Positions 53,953-63,039 of a stretch of 64,000 bases of DNA are shown here, piece by piece (position 1 is the first letter of the stretch; each line of letters begins with the position of its first letter). The position numbers and the translations under genes were made by a program. Origin of the DNA: Candidatus Cloacimonadota bacterium (GTDB lineage: Bacteria > Muiribacteriota > UBA6191); NCBI GenBank assembly GCA_002402105.1, contig NVVD01000008.1, forward strand, positions 1 to 64,000, in the 5' to 3' direction. A model generated the notes under the pieces. That model was not told the origin of the DNA, ran no database searches, and saw only the letters and a program-made list of their open reading frames with translations.

Positions 53953-54744
53953 ATGATTCAAAATAAAAATAAATTTCCTTATGAAGCTAAAGGATTAAAA
54001 TTAAATAACTTTGCTTATACAATACTTGAGATTATGTTTGTTGTTTCAATCATAACTGTTTTGCTAGCTACTTTTTTCTTAATTTCGATGCGTCGAGCAG
54101 GTAGCATGAGAGACAAAATCAAAAGTGCGAATGCTTTGAGATTACAAGAAAAAGTAAAATTAGATAAAGAAATTGAAATGGATGATGAACTTCATAAATT
54201 TAGAGATGCTATGGAGGCCCAAAAAGCTCAAAAGAGAATGAAAGAAGACTCAGTAACCCCAGCTATTTTCAGAATTTCAAAGGGAATCAATTATTCAGGA
54301 AATACAGACAGTAAAAGTTCTTTATTAGCTAAAAAACTATTAAGTGCTGCTACATTAAAAATTAAATTAAACCAAATGAAAGAGGCTCTGCAACTTTTAA
54401 AAGAAGCTAGTAACTTGGGAGCCTTTGAACCAAAAACCTCTTTGGAGGTAGCTAAATTATTTTGGCAGGCAGGTGATTTTAAATATGCTCAAGAAAGTTT
54501 AGATAATGCACTTATGTTAGACCCAGAATATGCAGATGCGCATTTATTAAAGGCTAGATTATTTATTAAAAATAATCGTTTAGACTTGGCTGAAAAAAGT
54601 ATTATAGCAACTGAAAACCTAAGCCATAAAAACGCTGATGTTTTACTTGTTTGGTCTGAGTTTTATCTTAAAAAAGGTAATAAAGCAAGGTCAAGGCTTC
54701 TTTTAGAAGAATATAAAATGATAATAAGCAGGAATCCAAATTGA
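53953..54744 (+). CDS. prepilin-like N-terminus joined to TPR repeats
   Basis: A 263-residue protein. Residues 20-50 read as a class III prepilin signal, LNNFA followed by YTILEIMFVVSIITVLLA, with Ala in place of the usual Gly at the cut site and Glu at +5. Instead of a pilin globular domain it then has a charged helix (about 55-100) and tetratricopeptide repeats (about 125-260, such as GDFKYAQESLDNALMLDPEYADAHLLKARL). It could be an assembly factor tethered by a pilin helix. No clear ribosome site precedes the ATG. Its stop overlaps the next start. Confidence 0.7.
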   Translation: MIQNKNKFPYEAKGLKLNNFAYTILEIMFVVSIITVLLATFFLISMRRAGSMRDKIKSANALRLQEKVKLDKEIEMDDELHKFRDAMEAQKAQKRMKEDSVTPAIFRISKGINYSGNTDSKSSLLAKKLLSAATLKIKLNQMKEALQLLKEASNLGAFEPKTSLEVAKLFWQAGDFKYAQESLDNALMLDPEYADAHLLKARLFIKNNRLDLAEKSIIATENLSHKNADVLLVWSEFYLKKGNKARSRLLLEEYKMIISRNPN

Positions 54745-55994
54745 TTGGTGAAATTGTTTTAATTGTTGCTTTGTTGATGGTTTCAGCTTTATTCTCAGGT
54801 TCTGAAGTATCAATTTTTTCATTGAAAGACTCTTACCTAGAAGGACTCAAAGAGAAAAAGGGTTTTTTAGTAAAGTGTTTATTATCATTAATTGAAAATA
54901 AAAATGCTTGTTTAATTGTTATTTTGGTTGGAAACTTACTTGTAAATATTTTTTTATCTTCTTTAGTTTCTGAAACAGCAATGACTATGTTTGGTGAAGC
55001 TGGTCTAGCATGGGCTGTTTTGATAATGACCCTGTTAATTTTGGTTTTTGGAGAAATCATCCCAAAGACAATTGCTTTAAAAAATGCAACAACCTTTGCT
55101 TTTTTGTCCTCTCCTATTTTGGTTTTACTAAAAAAAATTGTATTTCCTTTAGTTAGTATATTAGAAAACTTATCTAATTTTTTTGTAAACTTAATTTTTG
55201 GAGCTCCAGATAATGAAGAAGGGCATTTGAGTGTAGATGAATTACAAACAATGACTACTTTAGGTGAAAAAGAGGGGGCTTTAAAGGGTTGGGAAAGAAA
55301 GTTAATAGAGAAGGTTTTTGAATTTCATGAAGTTTTTGCTGTTGAAAGAATGACACCAAGGCCAGATATTTTAGCTCTTGATATTCATGCAAAAAAAGAT
55401 GAGATAGACTTATTAATGGAAGGTATTAAGCACAGTAAAATTTTAGTATATAAAGATGAGATCGATTATGTAGTAGGATATTTTCAAGTAAAAGACTATC
55501 TACTAGAAGAAAACTGCTCTTTAGAAGATATTATTAAACCTGTTTATATTGTGCCTGAGTTTAAAGCTATACATACTCTTTTAAAAGAAATGCAAATTAA
55601 AAATATTAAAATGGCTGTTTTAATGGATGAGTATGCAAATGTGCAGGGTATTATAACGATAGAAGACTTACTACAAACCATTTTTGGAGAAATGAATGAT
55701 CCAAGTAAGCTACAAAGTACTTCAATAGCTAATTTGTCAAAAAATAAATATTTGATCTATGGAAGTGTGTCATGTCGAGAGGTAGATACATATTTAGAAG
55801 AAAACTTTTTTGAAGAAGAATTTGAGAATATTGGTTCAGTGGCAGCTGCTTTTTTAACTAAGTTAAATAAATTACCTGAAGTTGGAGATGTTTATACCAC
55901 AAAAAGCTTTGAGTTAAGTGTAAAAAAAGTGATAAAAAGAAGAATAACAGAAATTGGGCTATTTGTTTTTGAGTCTGATGAGGTGAAAACATGA
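54741..55994 (+). CDS. CNNM-transmembrane / CBS / CorC_HlyC domain protein (first copy)
   Basis: A 417-residue membrane protein of the HlyC/CorC (CNNM-like) family, proposed in other bacteria to work in magnesium or cobalt homeostasis or efflux. It has an N-terminal DUF21/CNNM domain of about four helices (1-160) with VALLMVSALFSGSEVSIFSL and LIVILVGNLLVNIFLSS, FGEIIPKTIALK (about 96-107), a Bateman CBS pair (about 200-325, VLMDEYANVQGIITIEDLL at about 292-310) and a C-terminal CorC_HlyC domain (about 330-415). It starts inside the previous gene and overlaps its paralogue below by 4 bases. Confidence 0.9.
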   Translation: MIGEIVLIVALLMVSALFSGSEVSIFSLKDSYLEGLKEKKGFLVKCLLSLIENKNACLIVILVGNLLVNIFLSSLVSETAMTMFGEAGLAWAVLIMTLLILVFGEIIPKTIALKNATTFAFLSSPILVLLKKIVFPLVSILENLSNFFVNLIFGAPDNEEGHLSVDELQTMTTLGEKEGALKGWERKLIEKVFEFHEVFAVERMTPRPDILALDIHAKKDEIDLLMEGIKHSKILVYKDEIDYVVGYFQVKDYLLEENCSLEDIIKPVYIVPEFKAIHTLLKEMQIKNIKMAVLMDEYANVQGIITIEDLLQTIFGEMNDPSKLQSTSIANLSKNKYLIYGSVSCREVDTYLEENFFEEEFENIGSVAAAFLTKLNKLPEVGDVYTTKSFELSVKKVIKRRITEIGLFVFESDEVKT

Positions 55995-57247
55995 GTATAA
56001 TATTATTTTCAATATTTATTTGTTTAGTTTTTTCAGCTTTTTTTTCAGCTTCAGAAATTGTTTTACTGAGTGTAAATAAAATTAAGCTACGTCACTATTG
56101 GGAAGAAGAAGGCTCAAAGTCAGCACAAGAAATTTATGAATTTATCAAAGATCCTCAGCGTATAATATCTGCAATTTTAGTGGGTAATAATGTAACAAAT
56201 ATTTCAGCAACAGCATTAGCAACTTTATATTTTACAAGATTATTGCAAGGTAAGCATTTATATGGTGATTATATTCCTTTAATAACATCATTAGTGCTTA
56301 CTCCTATTATATTGATTTTATCCGAAATTATTCCAAAAAGTATAGGGCGTCGCTTTTCAAATGAAATTATATTTTTTATTTATAAACCACTAAGAGCACT
56401 AACTTTAATATTGAATCCTATGATTTCTTTATTAGATTCATTAAACCAATTTTTGCTGAGAAGATTTTCTAGTGAAGAAGCTGTTAAAGATGGAGATTTT
56501 TCAAGAGAAGAGTTTTCACATTGGATGAAAAAGTCTGTATCTATTGGAGCAATGAACAGTGAAACAGAAAAAATGGTTCGCTCAACATTTGAATTTAGAG
56601 AGACTCTATGTAAAGAGGTAATGGTGCCTTTAATGGATATGGCAGCTCTATCAATTCAAGGAATGCCTATAGAATCTTTTTTAGACTTTGCTAGAAAACA
56701 TCGTTATACACGTTACCCTATTTATACGAATCGTATTGATCATATCATTGGATATATTAATTTATATGAAGTTTTAGCTTCTTATAAAACTTGTGATAAA
56801 AATCTATCAGGATATATAAAATCTGTTCATTATATTCCAAGTGCTTTACCTATAGATAAACTTTTTTTACATATGCAAAATTCAGAAAAAAGACTAGTTA
56901 TACTTGTTGATGAATATGGTGGTTGTGATGGTATGTTAACCATGGAAGATATCATGGAAGAAATGGTTGGGGAAATTGCAGAGGAACATGAAGAATTTGT
57001 TCCTGAAATTATTGAAGTTAGATCGGGAGTATTTGAAATAGATGCTTCTATTGACTTAGATGATTTGAATGAAGAATTATCTTTAAATCTTCCTAAAAAT
57101 GGCTATGAAACTTTGGCTGGTTATTTAATGATTCAATTAGAAAAAATACCAAATAAAGGAGACAATACTTTTATTGATGATTTACATTTTGAAGTATTAT
57201 CTATGGATGGTTTAACCATTGAAAAAATAAGATTAACTAGGCTATAA
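55991..57247 (+). CDS. CNNM-transmembrane / CBS / CorC_HlyC domain protein (second copy)
   Basis: A 418-residue paralogue of the preceding protein with the same order: CNNM domain (FFSASEIVLLSVNKIKLRH at about 18-36, ISAILVGNNVTNISATALA at about 58-76, LSEIIPKSIGRRF at about 111-123), CBS pair (about 205-330, with ILVDEYGGCDGMLTMEDIMEE at about 303-322) and CorC_HlyC domain. The pair may form a hetero-oligomer; this is inference. It starts on the stop of the first copy (ATGA), and its 3' end overlaps the convergent polyprenyl synthetase gene by 6 bases. Confidence 0.92.
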   Translation: MSIILFSIFICLVFSAFFSASEIVLLSVNKIKLRHYWEEEGSKSAQEIYEFIKDPQRIISAILVGNNVTNISATALATLYFTRLLQGKHLYGDYIPLITSLVLTPIILILSEIIPKSIGRRFSNEIIFFIYKPLRALTLILNPMISLLDSLNQFLLRRFSSEEAVKDGDFSREEFSHWMKKSVSIGAMNSETEKMVRSTFEFRETLCKEVMVPLMDMAALSIQGMPIESFLDFARKHRYTRYPIYTNRIDHIIGYINLYEVLASYKTCDKNLSGYIKSVHYIPSALPIDKLFLHMQNSEKRLVILVDEYGGCDGMLTMEDIMEEMVGEIAEEHEEFVPEIIEVRSGVFEIDASIDLDDLNEELSLNLPKNGYETLAGYLMIQLEKIPNKGDNTFIDDLHFEVLSMDGLTIEKIRLTRL

Positions 57248-58249
57248 AGTTAAAGAATTAGGGATTCTTGAAATCGTGTAAGAGACTAAATCCTCTAAAA
57301 TATTTTTACCTAAATTATCATTAAAACACTCTAGATTTTGAAAACACTTATTTTTTAATTGATGGATAGATGAAATAGTTGTTTCTATAGCATTTGTTGC
57401 AAAAACATTTGTTTTTAAATCGCTTTTTAAAAAGTTATAATTTTTTTGGTTGAAGGCATTTAAAATAGAGCTTTCTTGACCATTTTTTTCTTGATATTTG
57501 ATAGCATTCATTACTGGTAAAGTAATTAAGCCATTTATAACATCATATCCCGTTGTTTTACCATAATAATTAGAGTCTCCATCAAAATCTATGAGGTCAT
57601 CTACAATTTGAAATAACGTTCCAAAATCACTAGCATATTGATTGAGAGATTTGATTTGCTTTGGAGTAAAGCTATCATGGCAAACAATAGCTAGATTGCA
57701 GGCCGCTCTAAAAATAGATCCTGTTTTTAAATCTATCATTTTAAGATATTGGCTCTCAATATAGCTTAGTGTTTGTGCGCTTTGTTGATTATATTCAATT
57801 TCAAGATATTGTCCTTCAACTAGCTCACAAGTAAGTTGTGACATAATTGTATTACAGCTATTAGGGTTATTATGGGTAATGATATGAAATGACTTTGAAA
57901 GCAGCCAGTCTCCAAGTAGTGTTGCTTCTGCTAGCCCCCATTTTTTATGAACAGTTTCAATGCCTCGTCGTAATTCTCCATTGTCAATAATGTCATCATG
58001 AATTAATGAAGCTGTATGGAGTATTTCTAATCCTGCTGCAATTTTATGAAATGAAGATTTATCTTTGGTTTCTATTAAATGACAACAAGCTAAATGAAGA
58101 ATAGGTCTAAGGAGTTTGCCTTTGACATGAAAGGTGTGATCTAAAATTTCTTGTAATAATTTAGAGTGACATTGAGAAGTTTCGTGGTTGATTATTTTTT
58201 GAACTTCAATTAAATCAGAACTTAGAGATTTAATTACTTTTTGTATCAT
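57242..58249 (-). CDS. trans-polyprenyl diphosphate synthase (IspA/IspB family)
   Basis: A 335-residue all-trans prenyltransferase that condenses isopentenyl diphosphate, probably making the octaprenyl or longer chain of a quinone or a carrier lipid. The first aspartate-rich motif HDDIIDNGELRRG (about 84-96) and the second QIVDDLIDFDGD (about 206-217), GKLLRP (about 44-49) and EGQYLEIE (about 147-154) are complete. Product length is not readable with confidence. The ATG at 58249 with AAGG upstream is chosen over one at 58282 without a ribosome site. Confidence 0.92.
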   Translation of the reverse strand: MIQKVIKSLSSDLIEVQKIINHETSQCHSKLLQEILDHTFHVKGKLLRPILHLACCHLIETKDKSSFHKIAAGLEILHTASLIHDDIIDNGELRRGIETVHKKWGLAEATLLGDWLLSKSFHIITHNNPNSCNTIMSQLTCELVEGQYLEIEYNQQSAQTLSYIESQYLKMIDLKTGSIFRAACNLAIVCHDSFTPKQIKSLNQYASDFGTLFQIVDDLIDFDGDSNYYGKTTGYDVINGLITLPVMNAIKYQEKNGQESSILNAFNQKNYNFLKSDLKTNVFATNAIETTISSIHQLKNKCFQNLECFNDNLGKNILEDLVSYTISRIPNSLTL

Positions 58250-58319
58250 TTTATTGCCTTGAATCAAAATATGTATAGGCATAGATATAACATGTTAAAA
58301 ATATAGAAGCAATGAACAA

Positions 58320-59126
58320 TTATCTATGAAGAGTCAGTTTTTGACTGTTTATATTTTGAAAAGGAATAAGCTGATTGTTTTTTAATAAATGCCAAGCACC
58401 TTTATAGCTAAAAGTATTATTTGTATTACTTAGGTGTTCTAGCATGTTTTCATCTTCATCAAATAGAGCAAATGAGATTTGATTAAAACTAAAGGAGATT
58501 AGATACTTAAAACTGATTTCATTTTTATTTCTAACATAGCTAATATTTTTTAATTTTTTAGAAGAATTAAAAACTTGTACATCATATTTGTCGTCGACTT
58601 TAAAAAAAAGTTGGTGCTCGTTATTTTTGACACCTATTATAAGTGAGGGTATGAGTACGTTACTAGTTTTTTGTTGAATTTCTTTTTCAAAAAAACTGTT
58701 ATTATTGGTAGATTGATGGTAGTAATCTTGAGGGTTTTCTAAGTGGCTCATTACTCTATTATATTGTTTTTTATGATAAAGGCTGTATGCCTCTTGGTAG
58801 GTTCTAGGCCTTTCATCATCCATAGAAGCCATCATAGAAATTAGCATAGATTCGGCAGCGTTTAAATAAGGTTTTTCTTTTCGAGCAATTTGTAGTTTAG
58901 ATGCTTCGATTTGTGAGTCAATAGAATCATAAATTTGCTTTTCTACGATAAATGTTTGCTTTAAAGAAATGGTAAACTTAACTTTCTTTTTTGTACGAGT
59001 GGATTTATGAATAGTGAGTGAATTGAGTTTACTTTTATGATTAGCACTCTTAAAACTAAAAATTAGATTGTTTTGGGTAAAGAAGACAGTAGTATTAAAT
59101 AAAAATAAAAAAAGAAGTTTGTTCAT
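58320..59126 (-). CDS. putative exported protein of unknown function
   Basis: A 268-residue protein with a hydrophobic N-terminus (MNKLLFLFLFNTTVFFT) that may be a signal peptide. It has no recognised domain. A helical stretch (about 60-130) with LNAAESMLISMMASMDDERPRTYQEAYSLYHKKQYNRVM might be half of a TPR, and the C-terminal half looks beta-rich. A weak ribosome site makes the start uncertain. It is 70 bases upstream of the polyprenyl synthetase gene on the same strand, and may be transcribed with it. Confidence 0.6.
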   Translation of the reverse strand: MNKLLFLFLFNTTVFFTQNNLIFSFKSANHKSKLNSLTIHKSTRTKKKVKFTISLKQTFIVEKQIYDSIDSQIEASKLQIARKEKPYLNAAESMLISMMASMDDERPRTYQEAYSLYHKKQYNRVMSHLENPQDYYHQSTNNNSFFEKEIQQKTSNVLIPSLIIGVKNNEHQLFFKVDDKYDVQVFNSSKKLKNISYVRNKNEISFKYLISFSFNQISFALFDEDENMLEHLSNTNNTFSYKGAWHLLKNNQLIPFQNINSQKLTLHR

Positions 59127-59440
59127 TGTTTAAACATTATACAAAATGCTCTTTATTTTGTCATCATGAAAAATAGAAACTCCATCAACATGAAGTTTTA
59201 TTTGTTTAAAAACCCCTTTGTTTGAAGATGTGCTGATTGTGCACCTCCTGAAAAATTATGAAAGGAATAAAATATTTAAAATAAAAGTGATTTAGGTATT
59301 GACGTTTAAAAACTTTAACTTATACTGATCTTAACTTTCACAGTGCCGCGAGCATAAAAGCTTTATTTTACTGTTTATAAGTAAGATAAATATAACGAAT
59401 CCGTATTTAAAGTATAGAGTACGGTTTAAAGGGAGATTTC
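59127..59440. other. 314-base divergent intergenic region
   Basis: The gap separates two divergent exported-protein genes. It contains the strong promoter at 59299-59326, leaving a leader of about 105 bases for the plus-strand gene that includes a weak CCGTA/TACGG pairing near 59400-59432. Nothing else gene-like is seen. Confidence 0.6.
59299..59326 (+). promoter_or_regulatory. strong sigma70-type promoter of the exported protein gene at 59441
   Basis: TTGACG (59299-59304), 16-base spacer, TATACT (59321-59326). It is among the best matches in the window. Confidence 0.7.
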
Positions 59441-60244
59441 ATGCTTAAGTTCTCAAAACTTATCAAATTCGCGCTAACAACAGTAGTTGTTATGAACCTA
59501 AATTACGCAAATGATATCGCAGAAGATGTATCTAATGTTATGGCCCAATCATGGACTGTAAGGGATTTATCTACTAAAGCAGGAGTATCAAAAGAAACTA
59601 GAACTCAATACATGGGTGCAATGAACACTTTTGTTAAAAAGTCGAGAGCTTTAGCTAAAGACTTGATTAAAGATAATGATGTTGAAAGCTTTTCAACTTA
59701 TTATAAAACTCTTGATATTGCTGGTAAAGAAAGTCTAGAATTTGTTGTAGAAGCAATTATCGAAGAAAGTTTTCATGCAGAAAATAGAATAGAAATAAAT
59801 GCTCAAGATTATTTTCCTGGTTATGGATATGGAAAACCAGGATATGTATATAGAAAAGGTGAAGAATTAAAAAGAAAATTTTTATATGCTTACTGGAAAG
59901 ACGAAGAAGTTGAAGAGATTACAAACTTTGAAAAAGAGTTAATGATTGAAATCAAACTTTTAGCAAAATTAAAAGCAGCTATCCCTGAACTAATCGAAGG
60001 GGTTAAGCTTGATATTGATATTGATGGTTCTATTCATGAAGTTGTGAAAATTAAATTCACTAAAAAAGTAACAATCAAAACAAAGCAAAAAAGAAAATTT
60101 GGTGTTGAGAAAGTTTGGTTTAAACTTTTTGAAGCTAAGAAAAAGTTTTGGGGAGATTTATCTTGGAAATATGTTGGTAAAACTTTTCAAAATGATACAA
60201 TGCCAACAGGTGAAGCTGTAATCACAGAAGCAACTGTAAAATAA
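59441..60244 (+). CDS. exported protein of unknown function
   Basis: A 267-residue protein with a signal peptide (MLKFSKLIKFALTTVVVMNLNYA, about 1-23). The middle contains a Gly/Tyr-rich loop (YFPGYGYGKPGYVYRKG, about 125-141), followed by a Lys/Glu-rich segment and a beta-type end. I cannot assign a family. A strong promoter, a long leader, a GGGAG ribosome site and a following terminator make it a well-defined single-gene unit, probably well expressed. Its composition recalls the large exported proteins at 47-53 kb but I see no clear homology. Confidence 0.75.
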   Translation: MLKFSKLIKFALTTVVVMNLNYANDIAEDVSNVMAQSWTVRDLSTKAGVSKETRTQYMGAMNTFVKKSRALAKDLIKDNDVESFSTYYKTLDIAGKESLEFVVEAIIEESFHAENRIEINAQDYFPGYGYGKPGYVYRKGEELKRKFLYAYWKDEEVEEITNFEKELMIEIKLLAKLKAAIPELIEGVKLDIDIDGSIHEVVKIKFTKKVTIKTKQKRKFGVEKVWFKLFEAKKKFWGDLSWKYVGKTFQNDTMPTGEAVITEATVK

Positions 60245-60283
60245 ATAAAATGATAAGCTCTAAACGGAGTTTTAAATAGATCT

Positions 60284-60314
60284 AAAAAAAGCTGGGATTT
60301 TCCTAGCTTTTTTT
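60284..60314 (+). terminator. intrinsic terminator
   Basis: AAAAAAAGCTGGGA and TCCTAGCTTTTTTT form a stem (one G-T pair) with a short T loop and end in a T-run, 40 bases after the exported protein gene. Confidence 0.88.
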
Positions 60315-60335
60315 GATTTCTTTGGAGAAAATTTG

Positions 60336-61598
60336 ATGAAAAATTTTTTAGGTATCTGTTTGATTTATAAAAATGAAGAAAAGCACCTAAATGACTTTTT
60401 GGATTGTTTTAAAGAAATAGCAGATGAAATGATTTTACTTGATACTGGTAGTACAGACTCTAGTAATCAAATTATAAAAAAGCATGGTTTTGAACCTTTT
60501 CATTTTGATTGGTGTAATGATTTTTCAAAGGCTAAAAACTATGCTATGAGTTTATGTAAATCTAAATGGCTGTTTATATTAGATGCTGATGAGCGAATGG
60601 ATTATCAAGACTTATTACAATTAAAAAATAATCTTAAAGACTCTGTTTATGAAGGTTATTATTTACCTGTTATAAATTTAAAATCAATTTTATGGAAAGA
60701 AAATAAAGATAGTTATTCATCAAAACAATATAGAATGAATTTAGTGAAAAATTTTAAAAATTATCATTACGTATATCCCATTCATGAAAGATTAGATTTA
60801 TCTTTAGAAAAATCTAAAGCTTTAATAGCTAGTATGGATTTACCCATTTATCATTTAGGTTATGTCGATGAAATTTTAGAAGAAAAAACAAAAAGAAATA
60901 TAGACTTAATTAATGAGCTATATTTATCAGATAAAGAGAACCCTCACTTAATTTTATACTATTGTCTAGCAAATTGGTGTAGTGATTTAGCTATTTATCA
61001 TAAATTATGTGAAGCAATATCTTTATCTAAATTTAATAAAGATAAAGAACAGCTTTATAGAGCTTTGGTTTTAAAGGTTAAATGGTTAGAAGAGTTTCAA
61101 TCAAAAAGTCCAAAAATACCAACAAGTTTGGATGATTTATTACTTTTAGACTCTCGTTCGGGTTTTTATCATTATAGGTATGGGCTTGAATCTATGAAGT
61201 CTGGTAATATTGATGATGCCTTTAAGTCTTTTGTAATTGCCAAAGAAGGCTTATTAACTGACTTATCTGGAGATGAGCAAGCTCATTATGAAATAATAGA
61301 CAATTTAGGCGTTTTATACGCAATTCAAGGAAACTTTGTAGAAGCTGAAAAAAGTTTTATTAGTTTAGAAAAAAGTTTTCAAAGAAATTCAAACACATGG
61401 TATCAATTAATAAAGCTCTATTATATACAAAAAAAGTATCAACAATTTTTAGAAACTTTATCTCATCCAAAAATAGATAAAATAAGTTTAATTGATACAA
61501 AAAAAGATGAAATTATAAAAATGGCATCTTCACTTGATTACTCTAATAAAGATAAAATGTTAAGCTTTCTTCATCAAATAATAAAAGAGAGAAAATAA
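60336..61598 (+). CDS. glycosyltransferase family 2 protein with C-terminal TPR region
   Basis: A 420-residue protein. The N-terminal 150 residues are a GT-A fold: ICLIYKNEEKHLNDFLDC (about 7-24), LDTGSTDSSNQII (about 33-45), HFDWCNDFSKAKNYAM (about 54-69) and the metal-binding LDADERM (about 80-86). After IYHLGYVDEILEEKTKRN (about 170-187) the rest is helical with TPR-like units (DDAFKSFVIAKEG, GVLYAIQGNFVEAEKSF). Such proteins transfer sugars to glycans or to proteins. The ATG at 60336, with GGAG upstream, follows an in-frame TTG. A second protein of the same family lies at the window end. Its stop overlaps the next ATG by one base. Confidence 0.88.
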   Translation: MKNFLGICLIYKNEEKHLNDFLDCFKEIADEMILLDTGSTDSSNQIIKKHGFEPFHFDWCNDFSKAKNYAMSLCKSKWLFILDADERMDYQDLLQLKNNLKDSVYEGYYLPVINLKSILWKENKDSYSSKQYRMNLVKNFKNYHYVYPIHERLDLSLEKSKALIASMDLPIYHLGYVDEILEEKTKRNIDLINELYLSDKENPHLILYYCLANWCSDLAIYHKLCEAISLSKFNKDKEQLYRALVLKVKWLEEFQSKSPKIPTSLDDLLLLDSRSGFYHYRYGLESMKSGNIDDAFKSFVIAKEGLLTDLSGDEQAHYEIIDNLGVLYAIQGNFVEAEKSFISLEKSFQRNSNTWYQLIKLYYIQKKYQQFLETLSHPKIDKISLIDTKKDEIIKMASSLDYSNKDKMLSFLHQIIKERK

Positions 61599-62596
61599 TG
61601 AATATATGCGTGATTGGTGCAGGTTATTGGGGTCCAAATTTAATTCGTAATTTTTTGAAAAATAAGCAAGTTGATACTGTATATTGTTTTGACAATGACT
61701 TAAAAAAACAAAAAGAGATTCAATCAAAGTTTTCTAACGTAGTGATTATACAATCATTAGATGATGTATTAAAAAATGATAAAATTGATGCGGTAGCAAT
61801 AGCAACACCTGTTAGCTCTCATTATGACTTAGCTAAGCAAAGTTTATTGGCTAAAAAACATGTTTTATTAGAAAAGCCAATGACTGCTGATTATAAACAA
61901 GCTATAGAGTTAGTTGATTTAGCGAAATCATTAGATTTGATTTTATTGGTAGACCATGTATTTATTTATACTAGTGCAGTACAAAAAATGAAGTCATTAG
62001 TTGACCAAGGTGAGTTAGGTCAAATAACTTATTTTGACTCTACACGTATTAATTTAGGTTTATTTCAGCATGATGTAAATGTTATATGGGATTTAGCACC
62101 TCATGATATTAGTATCATGCTACATTTAATGGGTGAAGAGCCTATTGCTGTATTTGCCACAGGAGTAGATCATTTAGATAATGGTTTAGAAGATATAGCC
62201 TATTTAACATTATATTTCGAGAATAAAACTATCGCTCACTTTCATCTAAGTTGGATTTCTCCAGTAAAAGTAAGAAAAATGATTGTTGGTGGAACAAAAA
62301 AAATGATTGTATATGATGATATGGAATCAGATGAAAAAATAAAAATTTATGATAAAGGTTTTGATATTAGAGATGAAGATTCAAAAAATGAGAGCTTGGT
62401 TCAATATAGAATAGGTGATATTTATGTGCCAACTCTATTAAACTCTGAGGCTTTATCCTTAGAAATAGATCATTTTGTAGATTGCTGTTTAAATCATTTA
62501 GAGCCGATTACATCAGGTAAACAAGGGGCTCAAGTAGTAAGAATCTTAGAAGCAGCTCAGGCTTCGATTAAGCAAAATAAAAAGGTTTATTTGTGA
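61598..62596 (+). CDS. Gfo/Idh/MocA-family sugar-nucleotide dehydrogenase (WbpB/WlbA-like)
   Basis: A 332-residue NAD-dependent oxidoreductase. The Rossmann start VIGAGYWGPNLIRNF (5-19), ATPVSSHYDLA (about 67-77), LLEKPMT (about 88-94, catalytic Lys) and WDLAPHDISIML (about 163-174, catalytic His) are typical of the Gfo/Idh/MocA family. Together with the acetyltransferase below it resembles the WbpB/WbpD pair that, with an aminotransferase (WbpE, not in this window), builds a 3-acetamido-3-deoxy-sugar nucleotide for surface polysaccharide. The GTGA overlap of 4 bases shows tight coupling. Confidence 0.85.
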   Translation: MNICVIGAGYWGPNLIRNFLKNKQVDTVYCFDNDLKKQKEIQSKFSNVVIIQSLDDVLKNDKIDAVAIATPVSSHYDLAKQSLLAKKHVLLEKPMTADYKQAIELVDLAKSLDLILLVDHVFIYTSAVQKMKSLVDQGELGQITYFDSTRINLGLFQHDVNVIWDLAPHDISIMLHLMGEEPIAVFATGVDHLDNGLEDIAYLTLYFENKTIAHFHLSWISPVKVRKMIVGGTKKMIVYDDMESDEKIKIYDKGFDIRDEDSKNESLVQYRIGDIYVPTLLNSEALSLEIDHFVDCCLNHLEPITSGKQGAQVVRILEAAQASIKQNKKVYL

Positions 62597-63039
62597 AAAA
62601 GTTAATGGATGTTACCTTGGGTGAAAATGTATTAATTTATGATTTTACAAATTTGTATGGGTGTGATATCGGTGATAATACAAAAGTGGGGGCATTTGTA
62701 GAAATTCAAAAAGGCTCTAGAGTCGGTAAAAACTGTAAAATTTCTAGTCATAGTTTTATTTGTGAAGGCGTTTTTATTGAAGATGGTGTCTTTATTGGTC
62801 ATGGGGTAATGTTTACCAATGATAAATATCCAAAATCTTGTACTAATGATGGTCAATTAGCAAAACAATCTGATTGGACTTTATTAAAAACCTATATAAA
62901 AAAAGGTGCTAGTATTGGTAGTGGTTCGACTATATTACCTGGTATAACTATTGGAGAAAATGCTGTTGTTGGAGCTGGCTCTGTAGTAACAAAAAGTGTA
63001 GAAGCCAATACTACTGTATATGGTAATCCAGCTACTTAA
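62593..63039 (+). CDS. left-handed beta-helix N-acetyltransferase (WbpD/WlbB-like)
   Basis: A 148-residue hexapeptide-repeat acyltransferase. The isoleucine-rich hexad repeats run through the protein (DIGDNTKVGAFVEIQKGSRVGKN; FIEDGVFIGHGVMF; IKKGASIGSGSTILPGITIGENAVVGAGSVV), and the loop GVMFTNDKYPKSC (about 75-87) carries the catalytic-region Asn/His context of WbpD-like enzymes. Likely it acetylates the 3-amino sugar from the pathway begun by the dehydrogenase. It is shorter than the usual 190 residues of WbpD, ending soon after VYGNPAT. It starts at GTG inside the dehydrogenase stop and overlaps the convergent gene by 8 bases. Confidence 0.85.
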   Translation: MKKLMDVTLGENVLIYDFTNLYGCDIGDNTKVGAFVEIQKGSRVGKNCKISSHSFICEGVFIEDGVFIGHGVMFTNDKYPKSCTNDGQLAKQSDWTLLKTYIKKGASIGSGSTILPGITIGENAVVGAGSVVTKSVEANTTVYGNPAT

